A stretch of 36,971 nucleotides of DNA from Bacillus renqingensis (GCF_016464375.1 NZ_JADDIU010000048.1:1-36971), one strand, 5' to 3'. Counted from the stretch's first letter, positions 1 through 9,632 are shown. A program made the numbers and translations. Notes: generated from the sequence alone by a model not told the origin.

Positions 1-109
1 ATTTCGCGTCCTTTGGACCTCCCTAAGTACGCGCCGCTACACCTTTTTCTTCGTTCTGCGTCCTTTGGGCCTTCTTATAAACACTCTTGCAAAAATTGGA
101 GACCATATT
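1..109 (-). other. hisD downstream spacer, likely leader of hisB beyond the window
   Basis: In Bacillus his operons hisB follows hisD. Minus-strand reading from 106 opens an ATG frame that stops after 27 codons, so it is not hisB. Near the window edge a GGGAGG sequence (about 18-25) lies roughly 12 nt before an AT that would become ATG if the base outside the window is G, so hisB may start exactly at the edge. Two imperfect direct copies of TTC(T)GCGTCCTTTGGRCCT lie about 50 bp apart (3-20 and 53-71), suggesting a small duplication. No hisB codons can be confirmed. Confidence 0.3.
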
Positions 110-1378
110 CTACTTTAAAAGTCTTGTCTCCACTGCTCGGGCATGAGCTTCAAGCCCTTCCATACGCGCGAAGGCTGCAATTTTTGCTGCATTTTCCTGA
201 AAAGCATTCTTGCTATAAATAATCACGCTTGATTTCTTTTGAAAATCGTCGACATTCAGCGGACTTGAAAATCGGGCTGTTCCGTTTGTTGGCAACACAT
301 GGTTCGGTCCGGCAAAATAATCGCCAACTGGCTCCGAACTATATCGTCCAATAAAAATCGCTCCTGCATGACGGATTTTTCCAAGCAGTTCCATTGCATC
401 AACTGCGATCATCTCAAGATGCTCAGGTGCCAGCTGGTTGACAACTTCAACCGCTTCGTCAAGATCAGCTGTTACATAAATCGCCCCATAATCAGCAAGC
501 GAACGTCCAGCAATTTCCTGTCGCGGAAGCTCTGCCAATTGGCGCTCAACTTCCGCCGACACCGCTTCGGCCAAAGCCAAAGAAGGGGTCACCAACACAC
601 TGCAAGCCCTGGGATCGTGCTCCGCCTGGGATAACAGATCGGCCGCGACCTCATTCGCCCGTGCCGTTTCATCTGCTAAAATCGCAATCTCACTAGGGCC
701 GGCAATCATATCAATATCGACATCACCGAATACTTCCCGCTTAGCCAAGGCAACAAATATATTTCCCGGGCCGGTAATTTTATCAACGGGAGCAATCGTC
801 TCGGTTCCATAGGCAAGCGCCGCGATCGCCTGGGCCCCGCCTACCTTATAAATTTCCTCGACACCTGCTTCCTTAGCAGCGACAAGCACTGCTGCCGGCA
901 AACAGCCCTGACGATCTGGCGGGGATACCATAACAATCCTCTTAACCCCGGCAACTCTTGCAGGTATCACATTCATCAGCACCGATGACGGGTAAGCCGC
1001 TGTCCCACCGGGAACGTAGACTCCAACGGAATCAAGCGGGGTGATTTTTTGCCCTAAAATGGTGCCATTCTCTTCTGTCGTCATCCACGAAGGGCGAAGC
1101 TGTTTTTCATGAAAAAAACGAATATTTTCCGCTGCTTCGCGAACAATCGAAACAAACTCATCCGTAACGTGTCTGTAGGCTGCCTCGATTTCTTTTTCTG
1201 AAACAGAAAAAGTAGACAAATGAACCCGGTCAAATTTTTCCGTCCACTCCTTAACCGCCTTGTCGCCCCGTGCGCGCACGTCAGCGATAATGGACTTCAC
1301 GGCTGCCTGTTGTTCGGAGGTTCCTGCTTCTACCGAACGTTTGATTGAAATAAGTTGATTTACTTTTACTATTTTCAT
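110..1378 (-). CDS. hisD: Histidinol dehydrogenase HisD
   Basis: A cytosolic, zinc- and NAD-dependent enzyme for the last two steps of histidine synthesis (L-histidinol to L-histidinal to L-histidine). The 422-residue product has the usual family length. Visible family motifs are the stretch around [19 protein letters not shown], the signature [14 protein letters not shown], and APEHLEM followed by [13 protein letters not shown] towards the C terminus. Its ATG overlaps the hisG stop as ATGA, so the two are translationally coupled. It is the third gene of a hisZ-hisG-hisD transcript, with hisB probably next outside the window. Identification is firm. Confidence 0.97.
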   Translation of the reverse strand: MKIVKVNQLISIKRSVEAGTSEQQAAVKSIIADVRARGDKAVKEWTEKFDRVHLSTFSVSEKEIEAAYRHVTDEFVSIVREAAENIRFFHEKQLRPSWMTTEENGTILGQKITPLDSVGVYVPGGTAAYPSSVLMNVIPARVAGVKRIVMVSPPDRQGCLPAAVLVAAKEAGVEEIYKVGGAQAIAALAYGTETIAPVDKITGPGNIFVALAKREVFGDVDIDMIAGPSEIAILADETARANEVAADLLSQAEHDPRACSVLVTPSLALAEAVSAEVERQLAELPRQEIAGRSLADYGAIYVTADLDEAVEVVNQLAPEHLEMIAVDAMELLGKIRHAGAIFIGRYSSEPVGDYFAGPNHVLPTNGTARFSSPLNVDDFQKKSSVIIYSKNAFQENAAKIAAFARMEGLEAHARAVETRLLK

Positions 1379-2019
1379 GTTAACGATCCCCCCACTGAAA
1401 CAACTTCATGCAGCCGTGTAATGAGTTCGTCAATCTGTTCATCCCGGATCCGGTAACTGACAGGATTGACAATCAACCTTGAGGTCACATCGACGATTCT
1501 TTCATATTCTACAAGTCCATTTTCCTTTAGCGTCCGCCCGGTTGAGACAATATCGACAATCCGGTCAGATAAGCCGATTAACGGGGCAAGCTCAATTGAG
1601 CCGTTTAATTTAATGATCTCGACCTGCTCGCCTTGCTCACGAAAAAAGGCGGCTGCCACATTGGGATATTTCGTTGCCACTCTCGGAGCTACATCGTTCA
1701 TTTTAGTACCAGGCAGTCCGGCAACCGCTAAATAACAATGGCTGATTTTGAGATCAAGAAGCTCATAAATATCCCGCTCTTCCTCAAGCAACACGTCCTT
1801 GCCGGCAATGCCGATATCGGCAACGCCATGCTCTACATATGTAGCAACATCCATTGGTTTAGCCAAAATAAATCGCAGGCTCTCTTCAGGTACATCCATA
1901 ATTAATTTTCGCGAATCCTCAAATTCCGGAGGCAGCTTGTAGCCGGCTTGGCGCAGCAATTCTACCGCTTCTTCAAAAATCCTCCCCTTCGGCATGGCTA
2001 TTGTCAGGATGTCAGTCAT
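1375..2019 (-). CDS. hisG: ATP phosphoribosyltransferase catalytic subunit HisG, short form
   Basis: Catalyses the first committed step of histidine synthesis (ATP plus PRPP to phosphoribosyl-ATP). At 214 residues it is the short form, which lacks the C-terminal regulatory domain and needs HisZ; hisZ lies just upstream. The N terminus has the [19 protein letters not shown] signature, and the PRPP-binding loop is seen as [15 protein letters not shown] chose the ATG at 2019 because GAGGAGGG sits 5-6 nt before it; an in-frame ATG five codons earlier overlaps that ribosome binding site. It overlaps the hisZ stop by 8 bp and the hisD start by 4 bp. Confidence 0.96.
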   Translation of the reverse strand: MTDILTIAMPKGRIFEEAVELLRQAGYKLPPEFEDSRKLIMDVPEESLRFILAKPMDVATYVEHGVADIGIAGKDVLLEEERDIYELLDLKISHCYLAVAGLPGTKMNDVAPRVATKYPNVAAAFFREQGEQVEIIKLNGSIELAPLIGLSDRIVDIVSTGRTLKENGLVEYERIVDVTSRLIVNPVSYRIRDEQIDELITRLHEVVSVGGSLT

Positions 2020-3199
2020 GGCTACCCTCCTCATTACTATGTCCTCCTATTAAAAAGGTTGTTTCAGCAAATTTTTTTGTATACGCATCGAGATTGTGAA
2101 CACCGGTGATATCCTGTAGAACCACCTGATTTCCCTGTTCACGCATATTTTGTGCCAACCGAATTGCTTCCTTGCGCCGCTCCTGGCTGAAGAAAATGCA
2201 ATGGCTGTCGTTTTCAGGAGGACCGCCGCCTAACGCTTCAAGCAGCGTATCAAGCCTGACAGCAAAGCCTGTGGCGCTTGCCTTCTTTCCAAATTTCTCG
2301 ATTAAGCTGTAACGGCCGCCGTTGCCGATTGGGAAACCGACATTTCCAGCAGAAACCTCAAATAAAATACCAGAATAATAGCTCATATGGCTAACAATTG
2401 AAAAATCAAATTTCATATGTTCGTCAAAACCGTAGTCTTTCATCACTTCCGATAGTTCCTGTAATTCGCTGATCGCTTTTTTTCCTTGACCATTTTCAAT
2501 TATGTCTGCCGCACTGTTTAATACCTCTTCACCGCCCCTTAAGTGAAGAAGTTTGAGCAGCCTTTGTTTATCAATCGATGAAAGGTTTAAGGACTGAACA
2601 TGCTCGCGGTAGCCGACGTAATTTTTTTCGCATAAAAATTTTCGCAGGACGTCAGCCCGGCCGTTCGTTCCTAAAATTTGGACAAATAATTCCTGGGCAA
2701 ATCCAACGTGGCCGACTGATACTTGAAACTGGGCTAACCCCGTCTTTTTTAAGGAGGAAATCAGTAAGGCAATAACCTCGCCGTCCGCAGCGATAGTTTC
2801 TTCGTTGAGACATTCAATCCCGATTTGTTCAAACTCTGCCGGCCTCCCCCCTTCTCGTTGCTGTGCACGAAAGACGTTGGCTGAATAGGCCAACCGTACG
2901 GGCAGGTCGTCTTCCAATAATTTTGCTGCGGCAACGCGGGCAATCGGTGTCGTCATTTCAGGTCTTAGCACAAGTGTATGACCCTCTTTGTCTAGTAATT
3001 TAAACAGCTGGGCATCGTTAATCGCCGATGCAGCACCGACTGTCTCATAATATTCTAGTGTGGGTGTTTCAATTAATTGATAGCCCCAAAGTTTAAACGT
3101 ATCTGCCAAATGCTCGCGGACACGGTACTTTTTTTCATATAATTCCGGCAGGGTATCACGCATCCCTAACGGCTTCTCAAACATAAACAAACGGCTCAT
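2012..3199 (-). CDS. hisZ: ATP phosphoribosyltransferase regulatory subunit HisZ
   Basis: A paralogue of histidyl-tRNA synthetase without aminoacylation activity; with short HisG it forms the hetero-octameric, histidine-inhibited ATP phosphoribosyltransferase. The 395-residue product has class II synthetase-like motifs: [11 protein letters not shown] at the N terminus, [17 protein letters not shown] near residues 70-90, and a [16 protein letters not shown] block around 285-300. Length fits HisZ (about 391) rather than HisS (about 420 plus an anticodon domain). The ATG at 3199 follows a GGAGAGGGTGAGG tract; an upstream TTG at 3217 would put that tract inside the gene. It is the first gene of the his operon, behind a strong promoter. 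Confidence 0.95.
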   Translation of the reverse strand: MSRLFMFEKPLGMRDTLPELYEKKYRVREHLADTFKLWGYQLIETPTLEYYETVGAASAINDAQLFKLLDKEGHTLVLRPEMTTPIARVAAAKLLEDDLPVRLAYSANVFRAQQREGGRPAEFEQIGIECLNEETIAADGEVIALLISSLKKTGLAQFQVSVGHVGFAQELFVQILGTNGRADVLRKFLCEKNYVGYREHVQSLNLSSIDKQRLLKLLHLRGGEEVLNSAADIIENGQGKKAISELQELSEVMKDYGFDEHMKFDFSIVSHMSYYSGILFEVSAGNVGFPIGNGGRYSLIEKFGKKASATGFAVRLDTLLEALGGGPPENDSHCIFFSQERRKEAIRLAQNMREQGNQVVLQDITGVHNLDAYTKKFAETTFLIGGHSNEEGSHD

Positions 3200-3222
3200 G
3201 ATCCTCACCCTCTCCAAATGCT

Positions 3223-3266
3223 TTAGTCTACTAATATATTAGAGAATTAAAGTTAATTATTAGTAG
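3223..3266 (-). promoter_or_regulatory. Palindromic operator candidate at the his transcription start
   Basis: Between the -10 element and the hisZ ribosome binding site lies a perfect 9-bp inverted repeat, CTACTAATA at 3228-3236 and TATTAGTAG at 3258-3266. The proximal arm is itself part of a palindrome, TTAGTCTACTAA (3223-3234). Location over and just after +1 fits a repressor site. TrpR-family regulators such as HisR/YerC recognise TAGT/ACTA half-sites, so HisR is my inferred ligand. The RNA could also fold into a hairpin, but no terminator U tract or T-box motif is present. Confidence 0.5.
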
Positions 3267-3293
3267 TGTACCCTTTAAGGAAGCTTTCGTCAA
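3265..3293 (-). promoter_or_regulatory. Sigma-A promoter of the hisZGD operon
   Basis: On the minus strand TTGACG (3288-3293) is separated by exactly 17 bp from TACACT (3265-3270), matching five and four of the six sigma-A consensus positions. It lies about 65 bp upstream of the hisZ ATG with no gene between, so it should drive the his operon. Confidence 0.75.
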
Positions 3294-3432
3294 TGAAAAA
3301 GTACAACAGAGCCGGTTTTGGAAACTTCACATTGGCGATTCCGCCCGCTTTAGTTGGGATTTCGCTGACTATTGTATTATTTCCGTACGATTTCGTATGA
3401 CTATTCCGCCCATTTTTCAGCTGCCTGGTATA

Positions 3433-3468
3433 CAAAAAAAGTCCGGTCATCAATGGATAGACCAGACT
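3433..3468 (-). terminator. Rho-independent terminator after yvoF
   Basis: Minus-strand RNA forms a 9-bp stem (arms 3460-3468 and 3440-3448, one G-U pair) with an 11-nt loop and then a run of seven U. It closes the hprK-lgt-yvoD-ppaX-yvoF operon and separates it from the his promoter. Confidence 0.85.
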
Positions 3469-3471
3469 CCT

Positions 3472-4002
3472 TCACTTTTTTCCATAAACCTCATCATCAG
3501 CCCAGCGTTCGGCGAGCTGTTCCTTTGTGTAAATAACCTGCATCGGGTTGCCGCCGACGAAGCTTCCGGGCGGCACGTCCTTATGGACAAGCGTGCCGGC
3601 TGAGACGATAGCCCCGTCGCCGATGGTGATACCGGGCATGATCGTGGAGTTGGCACCAATCATGACCTCATCACCGATCACCACCTCGCCAAGCCGGTAT
3701 TCTTTTATCAAATACTCGTGTGCCAGAATCGTCGTATTATAGCCGATGACCGTATTGCGACCGACGCTGATTTTTTCCGGAAACATGACATCGAGCATTA
3801 CCATTAACGCGATGGATGTTTGCTTGCCCACCTCCATGCCGAGAAACGTGCGATAAAGCCAATTCTTCAGCCCCAAAAAAGGGGTATAGCGGGCAAGCTG
3901 AATGACAATAAAATTTTTAACAACTTTCCAAAATGGGACAGTTTTATAGACATGCCAGAGGGAGTTGGGTCCTTGAACTGGATAGCGGGTTGTCTTCCTC
4001 AC
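3472..4002 (-). CDS. yvoF: Acyltransferase of the left-handed beta-helix family (YvoF-like)
   Basis: A 176-residue hexapeptide-repeat O-acetyltransferase-like protein. Repeating I-G-x-x-x-x units run from about residue 75 to 150 (ISVGRNTVIG, VVIGDEVMIGANSTIMPGITIGDGAIVSAGT) and the C-terminal GSFVGGNPM turn is typical of maltose/galactoside acetyltransferase relatives. The acceptor is not known. The start is GTG at 4002, nine nt after a GGGGG tract; no ATG fits. It begins 3 nt after the ppaX stop and closes the operon, as in B. subtilis. Family assignment is firm; biochemical role is unknown. Confidence 0.88.
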   Translation of the reverse strand: MRKTTRYPVQGPNSLWHVYKTVPFWKVVKNFIVIQLARYTPFLGLKNWLYRTFLGMEVGKQTSIALMVMLDVMFPEKISVGRNTVIGYNTTILAHEYLIKEYRLGEVVIGDEVMIGANSTIMPGITIGDGAIVSAGTLVHKDVPPGSFVGGNPMQVIYTKEQLAERWADDEVYGKK

Positions 4003-4005
4003 TTT

Positions 4006-4650
4006 TCATCCCCCGAGAATCGTTAATAAATCCGGCATCTGCTCTAAAATGTAATCAGGTTCATATTTGGCGATGTAATCGCGGCCCTTAATAGACCAGG
4101 CCACACCTGCTGTCAACGTGCCGGCATTTTTTCCGCCCAAAATGTCATGAAAATTATCGCCAACCATGATGGCTTCAGAAGGTGTTGAACCAAGCTGCTC
4201 AAGCGCTTGAAGAATCGGTTCCGGATCAGGCTTAACTTTTTTAACATGATCATAAGCAACAATGACATCAAAAAAGTCAGCGAGTTTCATTAAACGCAGC
4301 CCTTTCAAAGCCATATCAAGACGCTTTGTCGTCACGACGCCGAGCTTATAGTCTTTTTTCTTTAATGTTTCTATGGTTTCGTAAACACCAGGAAATTCCC
4401 TGACCATTGCATCATGCTGGGCGATATTAAATGCGCGATACGCGAATACCATTTCCTCCACACGGTCCGGGTCGATGCTGCCAAGTGATTCGTGAAGGGT
4501 TGGACCCATAAACGGCAAGACATCTTCACGGACATATTGACCCGGATAATATTTTTCAAGTGTGTGCAAGTAGCTGGCAATTATTAATTCATTTGTATCA
4601 ATTAAGGTTCCATCTAAATCAAACAACAGTGTGGTAACATGATTAGTCAT
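4006..4650 (-). CDS. ppaX: Pyrophosphatase PpaX (HAD family)
   Basis: A HAD-superfamily phosphatase that in B. subtilis hydrolyses the pyrophosphate released when HPr kinase/phosphorylase dephosphorylates P-Ser-HPr. The 214-residue product shows HAD motif I ([11 protein letters not shown], residues about 8-19), motif II (VVTTK), the conserved Lys of motif III (KVKPDPEPI) and motif IV (MVGDNFHDI). The ATG at 4650 has AAAGGA 8-9 nt upstream and overlaps the yvoD stop as ATGA; in-frame codons farther upstream lie within yvoD. Sharing an operon with hprK supports PpaX over a generic phosphoglycolate phosphatase. Confidence 0.93.
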   Translation of the reverse strand: MTNHVTTLLFDLDGTLIDTNELIIASYLHTLEKYYPGQYVREDVLPFMGPTLHESLGSIDPDRVEEMVFAYRAFNIAQHDAMVREFPGVYETIETLKKKDYKLGVVTTKRLDMALKGLRLMKLADFFDVIVAYDHVKKVKPDPEPILQALEQLGSTPSEAIMVGDNFHDILGGKNAGTLTAGVAWSIKGRDYIAKYEPDYILEQMPDLLTILGG

Positions 4651-5588
4651 ACGTTGAATTCCTTTCTTCTTATCAAGCCGTTGCGCTTCCAAATCGTACC
4701 GACGATTAAGGTTAACACGATTGCGACCCCGAGCCTAATGAAAAATAGTGGCCATACCGGGATGCCGAGAGGAAGAAAGATTAGCGTATCCTCCACAACG
4801 GCATGACAGGCGACGAGAAAAATAAACGCAAGGGTGACGTCCTTTTTACTAACTCCGTCCTCTTGGACTGCCTGAATCATCACACCCGCACCATAGGCCA
4901 GCCCAAAAATAAGACCTGCAGCCATCGTTGTCGAGGTATTCTCCTGCATACCAAGTGACCGGGTTATCGGAGCCATCGCCCTTGAAAATTTTTTTAGCAT
5001 CTGCAGATCTTTCAAAATTTGGATCACGACCATGAGCGGAATGACAATCATCGCCAGCTGCAGGACACCTAGTCCCGCTTTCCCCAAAGCCTCAAGTATT
5101 ATTCCCGCAATGGTGGTCGCCGGTTCTGCTTTCGCCTCGATCAAACCATACTTGGCAGGCTCCCCGCCTCCATGCCAGGTAAGATTAATAACTATGGCAG
5201 ATAGGAACGCCAAACCAAGCCTGGTTGCCAGAATCACCCATAGCTTCACACCTGCTTTCATCGCGACTCCGGATTCGATGAATAAGTTATGGGAAAAGCT
5301 CAGCATGACAGCTAAGATAAAAACTTCCTTTACCGAAAAATCAAGCGTGATAATCGCGCCAATTCCAGCGTAAAGGTTAAGCATATTTCCAAGCACGAGC
5401 GGAATGGCCGCATCCCCTGACAAGCCGATTAGTTTCATCACAGGAGATAACAGGCTGATAATCCATGGCAATACCGGTGTGTATTGCAGTACTGCTACAA
5501 TGAGTGTAACTGGAAAAATAATTTTCCCTAATGTCCAGGTTGTTTTTAAACCAACTAAAAACCCTTTTTTTACTGAACCAAGCAGCAT
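4647..5588 (-). CDS. yvoD: Membrane protein with nucleoside-recognition (Gate) domains, YvoD-like
   Basis: An integral membrane protein of unknown substrate, conserved in the hprK-lgt operon of Bacillus. The 313-residue product has about eight hydrophobic segments in two similar halves, each with Gate-domain features: the N half [22 protein letters not shown] and the C half [21 protein letters not shown], both with a buried His and acidic residue. The start is uncertain. I used the ATG at 5588, ten nt after AAGGGGGG; ATGs at 5612 and 5621 would add 8 or 11 residues. Its stop overlaps ppaX. Confidence 0.85.
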   Translation of the reverse strand: MLLGSVKKGFLVGLKTTWTLGKIIFPVTLIVAVLQYTPVLPWIISLLSPVMKLIGLSGDAAIPLVLGNMLNLYAGIGAIITLDFSVKEVFILAVMLSFSHNLFIESGVAMKAGVKLWVILATRLGLAFLSAIVINLTWHGGGEPAKYGLIEAKAEPATTIAGIILEALGKAGLGVLQLAMIVIPLMVVIQILKDLQMLKKFSRAMAPITRSLGMQENTSTTMAAGLIFGLAYGAGVMIQAVQEDGVSKKDVTLAFIFLVACHAVVEDTLIFLPLGIPVWPLFFIRLGVAIVLTLIVGTIWKRNGLIRRKEFNV

Positions 5589-5747
5589 CCCCCTAAAACC
5601 CCCCTTAATCATCAATTTCATCCTGCATGAATGGAGCAGTATGCCTCTCCATTTTAAGGCTTAGCGTGAGCGGGGAATGAGAAGACCCCTACTAACACTT
5701 TAGGCAATATTTGCAAAATCCCCGTCTTTCCTTCGGTTGCTTCCTAA

Positions 5748-6566
5748 CTATAAATTCCCCTCATCTAAATAACGTGCCTCCGACAATCCTTTTTTGCGGC
5801 GATAAACAAGTATGATCACTGCCCCGATGATTAAGGCAATCGAAATCATTTGCGCCATCCGCAGGCTGCCAAGCATCAGACTATCCGTCCGCATCCCTTC
5901 GACAAAGTAACGGCCAATCGAATACCAAATTACATAGGAGAGAAACAGTTCGCCGCGGCGCAAATTTACCCGTCGCAGCAGGATCAACAATAGGAAGCCG
6001 GCAAAATCCCAAATCGATTCATATAGAAATGTTGGATGGTAGTACGCTCCATGAATATACATTTGGTTAATGATAAAATCCGGCAGGTGCAGCCCCTCAA
6101 GAAATGACCGCATTACCTCACGGCCATGGGCCTCCTGGTTCATGAAATTCCCCCAGCGTCCAATCGCCTGCCCAAGAATGATGCTTGGGGCCGCAATATC
6201 CGCTAGCTTCCAGAACGATATTCCCCTTTTTCTTGTAAAAACAATGGCCGTTATCACGGAACCAATCAGCGCTCCATGAATGGCAATCCCGCCGCCCCAA
6301 ATTTTTGGGATATCCGCAGGATGCTGTGCATAATAATCCCATTCAAAAATCACATAATAAATTCTTGCTGAAATAATCGCAATCGGTATCGCCCATAACA
6401 TTAGATCAGCAAATGTATCCTGTGGCAGCTTTCTTCGGTTTGCTTCTCTAATCGCAATAAATAGTGCAAGTGCCAGACCTGAGCCAATAATCACTCCATA
6501 CCAATGCACCGGGATAGGACCGAGGTGAAAAGCAATGGGGTTTAGCGGCTGAATATTCTCGTTCAT
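5748..6566 (-). CDS. lgt: Prolipoprotein diacylglyceryl transferase Lgt
   Basis: Transfers diacylglycerol from phosphatidylglycerol to the lipobox cysteine of prelipoproteins, the first step of lipoprotein maturation at the membrane. The 272-residue product has about seven transmembrane segments and the Lgt signature [17 protein letters not shown], plus the catalytic-region HGALIG (His near residue 100) and [17 protein letters not shown] near the C terminus. The ATG at 6566 has GAAGGGGAG about 6 nt upstream; another in-frame ATG at 6572 touches that site. It follows hprK by 18 bp in the conserved operon. Confidence 0.97.
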   Translation of the reverse strand: MNENIQPLNPIAFHLGPIPVHWYGVIIGSGLALALFIAIREANRRKLPQDTFADLMLWAIPIAIISARIYYVIFEWDYYAQHPADIPKIWGGGIAIHGALIGSVITAIVFTRKRGISFWKLADIAAPSIILGQAIGRWGNFMNQEAHGREVMRSFLEGLHLPDFIINQMYIHGAYYHPTFLYESIWDFAGFLLLILLRRVNLRRGELFLSYVIWYSIGRYFVEGMRTDSLMLGSLRMAQMISIALIIGAVIILVYRRKKGLSEARYLDEGNL

Positions 6567-6584
6567 TTCCATCTCCCCTTCCTG

Positions 6585-7526
6585 TTACATCTCTTCGTGG
6601 TCATGGTCAGTGTCCTCTATCACATCCGTAAGACGCTCGGTAAACTGCCGGGCTGCATTAACACCCATCTGTTTCAACCGGTAATTCATCGCCGCTACTT
6701 CAATAATAACAGCAAGGTTTCGTCCAGGGCGGACGGGAACCGTCAGCTTGGTCACCTCTGTATCAATAATTTTCATTTTTTCCTCATCGAGGCCAAGGCG
6801 GTCATATTGCTTTTTCGAATCCCATATTTCCAGGTCCATGACCAGTGTGATCCGCTTGTTGCTGCGAACTGCACCAGCGCCAAACAGCGTCATCACATTA
6901 ATAATCCCCAGGCCGCGGATTTCTAATAAGTGTTCAATTAATTCCGGCGAGGTCCCGACTAGTGTATCCTGGTCCTCTTGGCGGATTTCGACGCAGTCAT
7001 CGGCAACGAGCCTGTGACCGCGCTTAACCAATTCCAATGCGGTCTCACTTTTGCCCACACCGCTTTTTCCGGTAATCAATACTCCAATACCGTAAACATC
7101 CACCAGTACTCCGTGCACCGCAGTAGTTGGCGCCAGTTTGCTTTCCAAATAATTTGTCAGCCGGCTTGAAAAACGCGTTGTTTTCATGTTCGCCCTAAGG
7201 ACGGGCACCGATTCCCGCTCCGACGCTTCGATTAGCTCCTCAGGAACATCTAACCCGCGTGTGATAATAATTGCCGGAGTGATGTCGGTACATAAACGTT
7301 CCATTCGTGAGATTTTTTCCCTTTCAGGGAGTTCTTTAAAAAACGATAGCTCGGTCATTCCTAATAACTGAATCCGTTCAGCAGGATAATATTCAAAATA
7401 ACCGGCCATTTCAATTCCCGGACGAGAAATATCACTCATCGAAATCGGACGGTTAATCCCCTCTTCACCGCTGATTAATTCCAGTTTAAATTGCTCTAAT
7501 ATATCTTTAGTACGTACTTTTGGCAA
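6585..7526 (-). CDS. hprK: HPr kinase/phosphorylase HprK
   Basis: Phosphorylates and dephosphorylates Ser46 of HPr (and Crh), setting carbon catabolite repression through CcpA. The 313-residue protein has an N-terminal regulatory domain, the Walker A motif GKSGVGKS at residues 153-160, the catalytic His within AVHGVLVD, and the HprK signature [11 protein letters not shown] near 201-211. The start is TTG at 7526, nine nt after AAGGAGG; the nearer ATG at 7533 is out of frame and stops after eight codons. It is first in its operon, just after a strong terminator. A weak promoter may lie in 7534-7590 but I cannot define it. Confidence 0.96.
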   Translation of the reverse strand: MPKVRTKDILEQFKLELISGEEGINRPISMSDISRPGIEMAGYFEYYPAERIQLLGMTELSFFKELPEREKISRMERLCTDITPAIIITRGLDVPEELIEASERESVPVLRANMKTTRFSSRLTNYLESKLAPTTAVHGVLVDVYGIGVLITGKSGVGKSETALELVKRGHRLVADDCVEIRQEDQDTLVGTSPELIEHLLEIRGLGIINVMTLFGAGAVRSNKRITLVMDLEIWDSKKQYDRLGLDEEKMKIIDTEVTKLTVPVRPGRNLAVIIEVAAMNYRLKQMGVNAARQFTERLTDVIEDTDHDHEEM

Positions 7527-7587
7527 CTATCATTTCCTCCTTAAAAACTGCAATTACAATCATTTTAACATTTTTCACAACATCCAT

Positions 7588-7628
7588 ACAAAAAAGTGTG
7601 TACCGTTTATCCGGTACACACCTTTTTT
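7588..7628 (-). terminator. Terminator between yvlD and hprK
   Basis: A perfect 10-bp stem (7596-7605 with 7612-7621) with a 6-nt loop is flanked by an A run on the left and a T run on the right, so it could act in both directions. On the minus strand it ends the yvlABD transcript immediately after the yvlD stop. Confidence 0.9.
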
Positions 7629-7995
7629 ATTTTTTCCTGGAAGACCGTGATGGGTCCAGAATTGTTTTTTGAATCAGCAAGTTTACCAGTGACATCAGTA
7701 CCGCGAAAAAAAGGGCCATGCCAAAGCCGTTAATTTCAAAGGCATCGCCCATTAAATAATCTGTTAATTCCAATGTGATCGCATTGATGACAAACAGAAA
7801 TAACCCCATTGTCAGCACGGTCACCGGCAATGTTAACAGGATGAGCAGCGGACGAACAAGTATATTTAGAATCGATAATAAAATACTCGCTTGCAAGGCC
7901 GCTGCAAATCCGGAAAGGTAGAAGCTTTCATGGAAATAACCTGCCAGTGCCATGAATAATACCGCATTAATGATACATCCAATTAGCCATCTCAT
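7627..7995 (-). CDS. yvlD: Phage-holin-family membrane protein, YvlD-like
   Basis: A 122-residue membrane protein of the DUF360/phage-holin IV-like family. It has four hydrophobic segments and the conserved middle ILSILNILVRPLLILLTLPV, with few charged residues. The function is unknown; in B. subtilis yvlABCD belongs to the sigma-W envelope-stress regulon. The ATG at 7995 has AGGGGAT seven nt upstream, and longer in-frame readings run into yvlB. It begins 28 bp after the yvlB stop, with no room for the PspC-like yvlC found here in B. subtilis. Its stop abuts the terminator. Confidence 0.85.
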   Translation of the reverse strand: MRWLIGCIINAVLFMALAGYFHESFYLSGFAAALQASILLSILNILVRPLLILLTLPVTVLTMGLFLFVINAITLELTDYLMGDAFEINGFGMALFFAVLMSLVNLLIQKTILDPSRSSRKK

Positions 7996-8023
7996 ATTTA
8001 AATCCCCTATTTTTTCAAAAAAT

Positions 8024-9130
8024 TTATTCCGTTGCTTTTTGCAGGCTAATGGAACCTGTTTTCGTATCGGCATAGATCTTTAACATTTTATCTGGTTGGT
8101 GAATGGATTGAAAGCGCAGTAATTTTTGGATCATTTCACTTTTCTCCTCAAGAATCTCCACCCCGGTAAGCTTCAGATGAAAGCCGCCAAGATTCGTCTT
8201 CAGCTCACCGCCGACCGACATGGTTTCTGGAACAAAAAGGTCCACCGATCCTGATGTCGTCTTGGCATGAAGCCATTCACAGCGGCTCCCATTGAGCTTA
8301 TAGCTGATATTGCCATTAAATGACTGGGCTTCCGACTTTTTAAAATCACCCTCCAACCGAATGGTGCCATTAATCGTTTCTGCCTCAAGCTCATCCATTT
8401 GGCTGGTTAGGACATTAATTTTACCATTTGCCGTTTCTATTTCTCCCTTTTCACCATGTATGCTGTCAAGCTCGATTTTACCGTTGGCCGTCTTTACCCG
8501 GAGATCGTCCACGTTTAGGTTGGCGCCGGAAATGGAGCCGTTGAACAGTCTAATCCGAACGCGGTCATATTGTTCTTTCGGAACAAAGATAACCGCCTCG
8601 AGCTTCATCCATTTTTGCTGCGTTGTAAAGAGCAGCTTTTGACCTTCTGCTGAAAAGACCACATCCCGTAAAAAGTTTTGCCGCGCCTGGTCCTGATTTT
8701 CAACCCGGTACACCTTGGCCTGACATTCAATCCGGACATCAGGCTGGTCCCAGGCAGCGATTTTAACCGAGCCATTTGCGATATCGACGTCGATATCCTT
8801 CAACTCCACATCGCTATGATGGAAAATATGGGAAATTTCAACGGATTGACCAAAGTTTAAATCGAAATCAAATTCCTTAATTTTTTTCAAGGCTGTGTCG
8901 ACAAATTCGAAAATCTTATCCTTTGTTGATTGATACTTGGCGTTAAAGGAGTCTCCCTTCTTTGCCTCCTCAAATTGGACAACAGTAGAAAGTTCATTGA
9001 TCATTTGTTCCTTTTTTTGCTCTGCCGATTGCTCAGCCTTATCCAATTCTTCGATTAAGGTTAAGGCTTCATCTACCGATAGCTTTTTCTCTTCAACAAG
9101 TTTTAAAATCCGTTTGCGCTCCTCTTTCAT
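8024..9130 (-). CDS. yvlB: DUF4097 family protein, YvlB-like
   Basis: A 368-residue protein with two parts. An N-terminal SHOCT-like helical region (residues 1-35, KRILKLVEEKKLSVDEALTLIEEL) is followed by a charged linker, then a long beta-helix-like DUF4097 domain from about 100 to the end. There NGS/NGK/NGT turns recur every 18-22 residues (IANGSVKI, LFNGSISG, TANGKIEL, TANGKINV, TINGTIRL, SFNGNISY). No transmembrane segment is visible, so it may sit on the inner face of the membrane with YvlA and YvlD. The ATG at 9130 follows GAGGTGGG. Function is unknown; an envelope-stress role is inferred from the promoter. Confidence 0.85.
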   Translation of the reverse strand: MKEERKRILKLVEEKKLSVDEALTLIEELDKAEQSAEQKKEQMINELSTVVQFEEAKKGDSFNAKYQSTKDKIFEFVDTALKKIKEFDFDLNFGQSVEISHIFHHSDVELKDIDVDIANGSVKIAAWDQPDVRIECQAKVYRVENQDQARQNFLRDVVFSAEGQKLLFTTQQKWMKLEAVIFVPKEQYDRVRIRLFNGSISGANLNVDDLRVKTANGKIELDSIHGEKGEIETANGKINVLTSQMDELEAETINGTIRLEGDFKKSEAQSFNGNISYKLNGSRCEWLHAKTTSGSVDLFVPETMSVGGELKTNLGGFHLKLTGVEILEEKSEMIQKLLRFQSIHQPDKMLKIYADTKTGSISLQKATE

Positions 9131-9171
9131 TGTTTCCCACCTCAATGTTAAATATTTTTTCCATTTTCATC

Positions 9172-9486
9172 TTATTCGGTCATTAATACCTTTACACCTT
9201 TAATAATATTCCAAATGACAACTACGAGCCAAATCATTGCTGTTACCACGATACTGATAATGGTTAAAGCCGGAAGCTCATTTTGAAAATGAACCATTTC
9301 ATAGACAAACGCAATCACGACGAAAATCGTCGGAATGATTGGAATCAAATGCGAAATCAATGCCTTTTTGGCATGCTGCTTTGTGACAGCATCCCCACTC
9401 GCCAGCCAGACAATCAGCGGGAAAATAAACCCTGCGAAAAAAATACTTAAATAACATAAACCAGATAGCACTTTTCGTGTCTCCAT
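9172..9486 (-). CDS. yvlA: DUF4870-type small membrane protein, YvlA-like
   Basis: A 104-residue membrane protein with three hydrophobic segments and the DUF4870 pattern (YLSIFFAGFIFPLIVWLASGD, then a KQHAKKAL helix and a C-terminal IWNIIKGVKVL). No biochemical function is known. The ATG at 9486 has AAGGA upstream; a GTG at 9498 is less likely because its nearest ribosome binding site is too close. It is the first gene of the yvlABD-like operon, directly behind a sigma-W-type promoter. The symbol is based on synteny and size rather than strong sequence recall. Confidence 0.75.
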   Translation of the reverse strand: METRKVLSGLCYLSIFFAGFIFPLIVWLASGDAVTKQHAKKALISHLIPIIPTIFVVIAFVYEMVHFQNELPALTIISIVVTAMIWLVVVIWNIIKGVKVLMTE

Positions 9487-9512
9487 CTCGTCCTTCACCT
9501 CTATCCTATATG

Positions 9513-9538
9513 TACGTTACAGGTGGATAAAAGTTTCG
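9513..9538 (-). promoter_or_regulatory. Sigma-W-type (ECF) promoter of yvlABD
   Basis: On the minus strand GAAAC (9533-9537) and CGTA (9513-9516) are separated by 16 bp, matching the sigma-W pattern TGAAAC-N16-CGTA except that C replaces the leading T. It lies 27 bp upstream of the yvlA ATG. B. subtilis yvlABCD is a known sigma-W operon, so the assignment is well supported. Confidence 0.8.
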
Positions 9539-9593
9539 TTCTTTTGACAACAGCTGGGAATGGGCAAGCTTCAGTTTCCGCAAACCTATAGAA

Positions 9594-9630
9594 ATAGGCC
9601 GAAACTGAGATTTCTCAGTTTTCAGCCTAT
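9594..9630 (-). terminator. Hairpin terminator candidate after uvrA
   Basis: Immediately after the uvrA stop the minus-strand RNA can form a stem of about 16 bp (ATAGGC-x-GAAAACTGAG with CTCAGTTT-CGGCCTAT, one bulge) and an AAAT loop. The following sequence is only weakly U-rich, so termination may be incomplete. Confidence 0.6.
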
Positions 9631-9632
9631 CT

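Noticed and set aside
3200..3300. T-box leader for the his operon
   Set aside because: The leader is too short and has neither the T-box motif nor a terminator/antiterminator pair.
3253..3453. 66-residue minus-strand frame between yvoF and hisZ
   Set aside because: It overlaps the yvoF terminator and the his promoter, and has no recognisable domain.
7510..7533. ATG at 7533 as the hprK start
   Set aside because: It is out of frame, stops after eight codons and is only 2 nt from the ribosome binding site; TTG at 7526 is in frame and well spaced.
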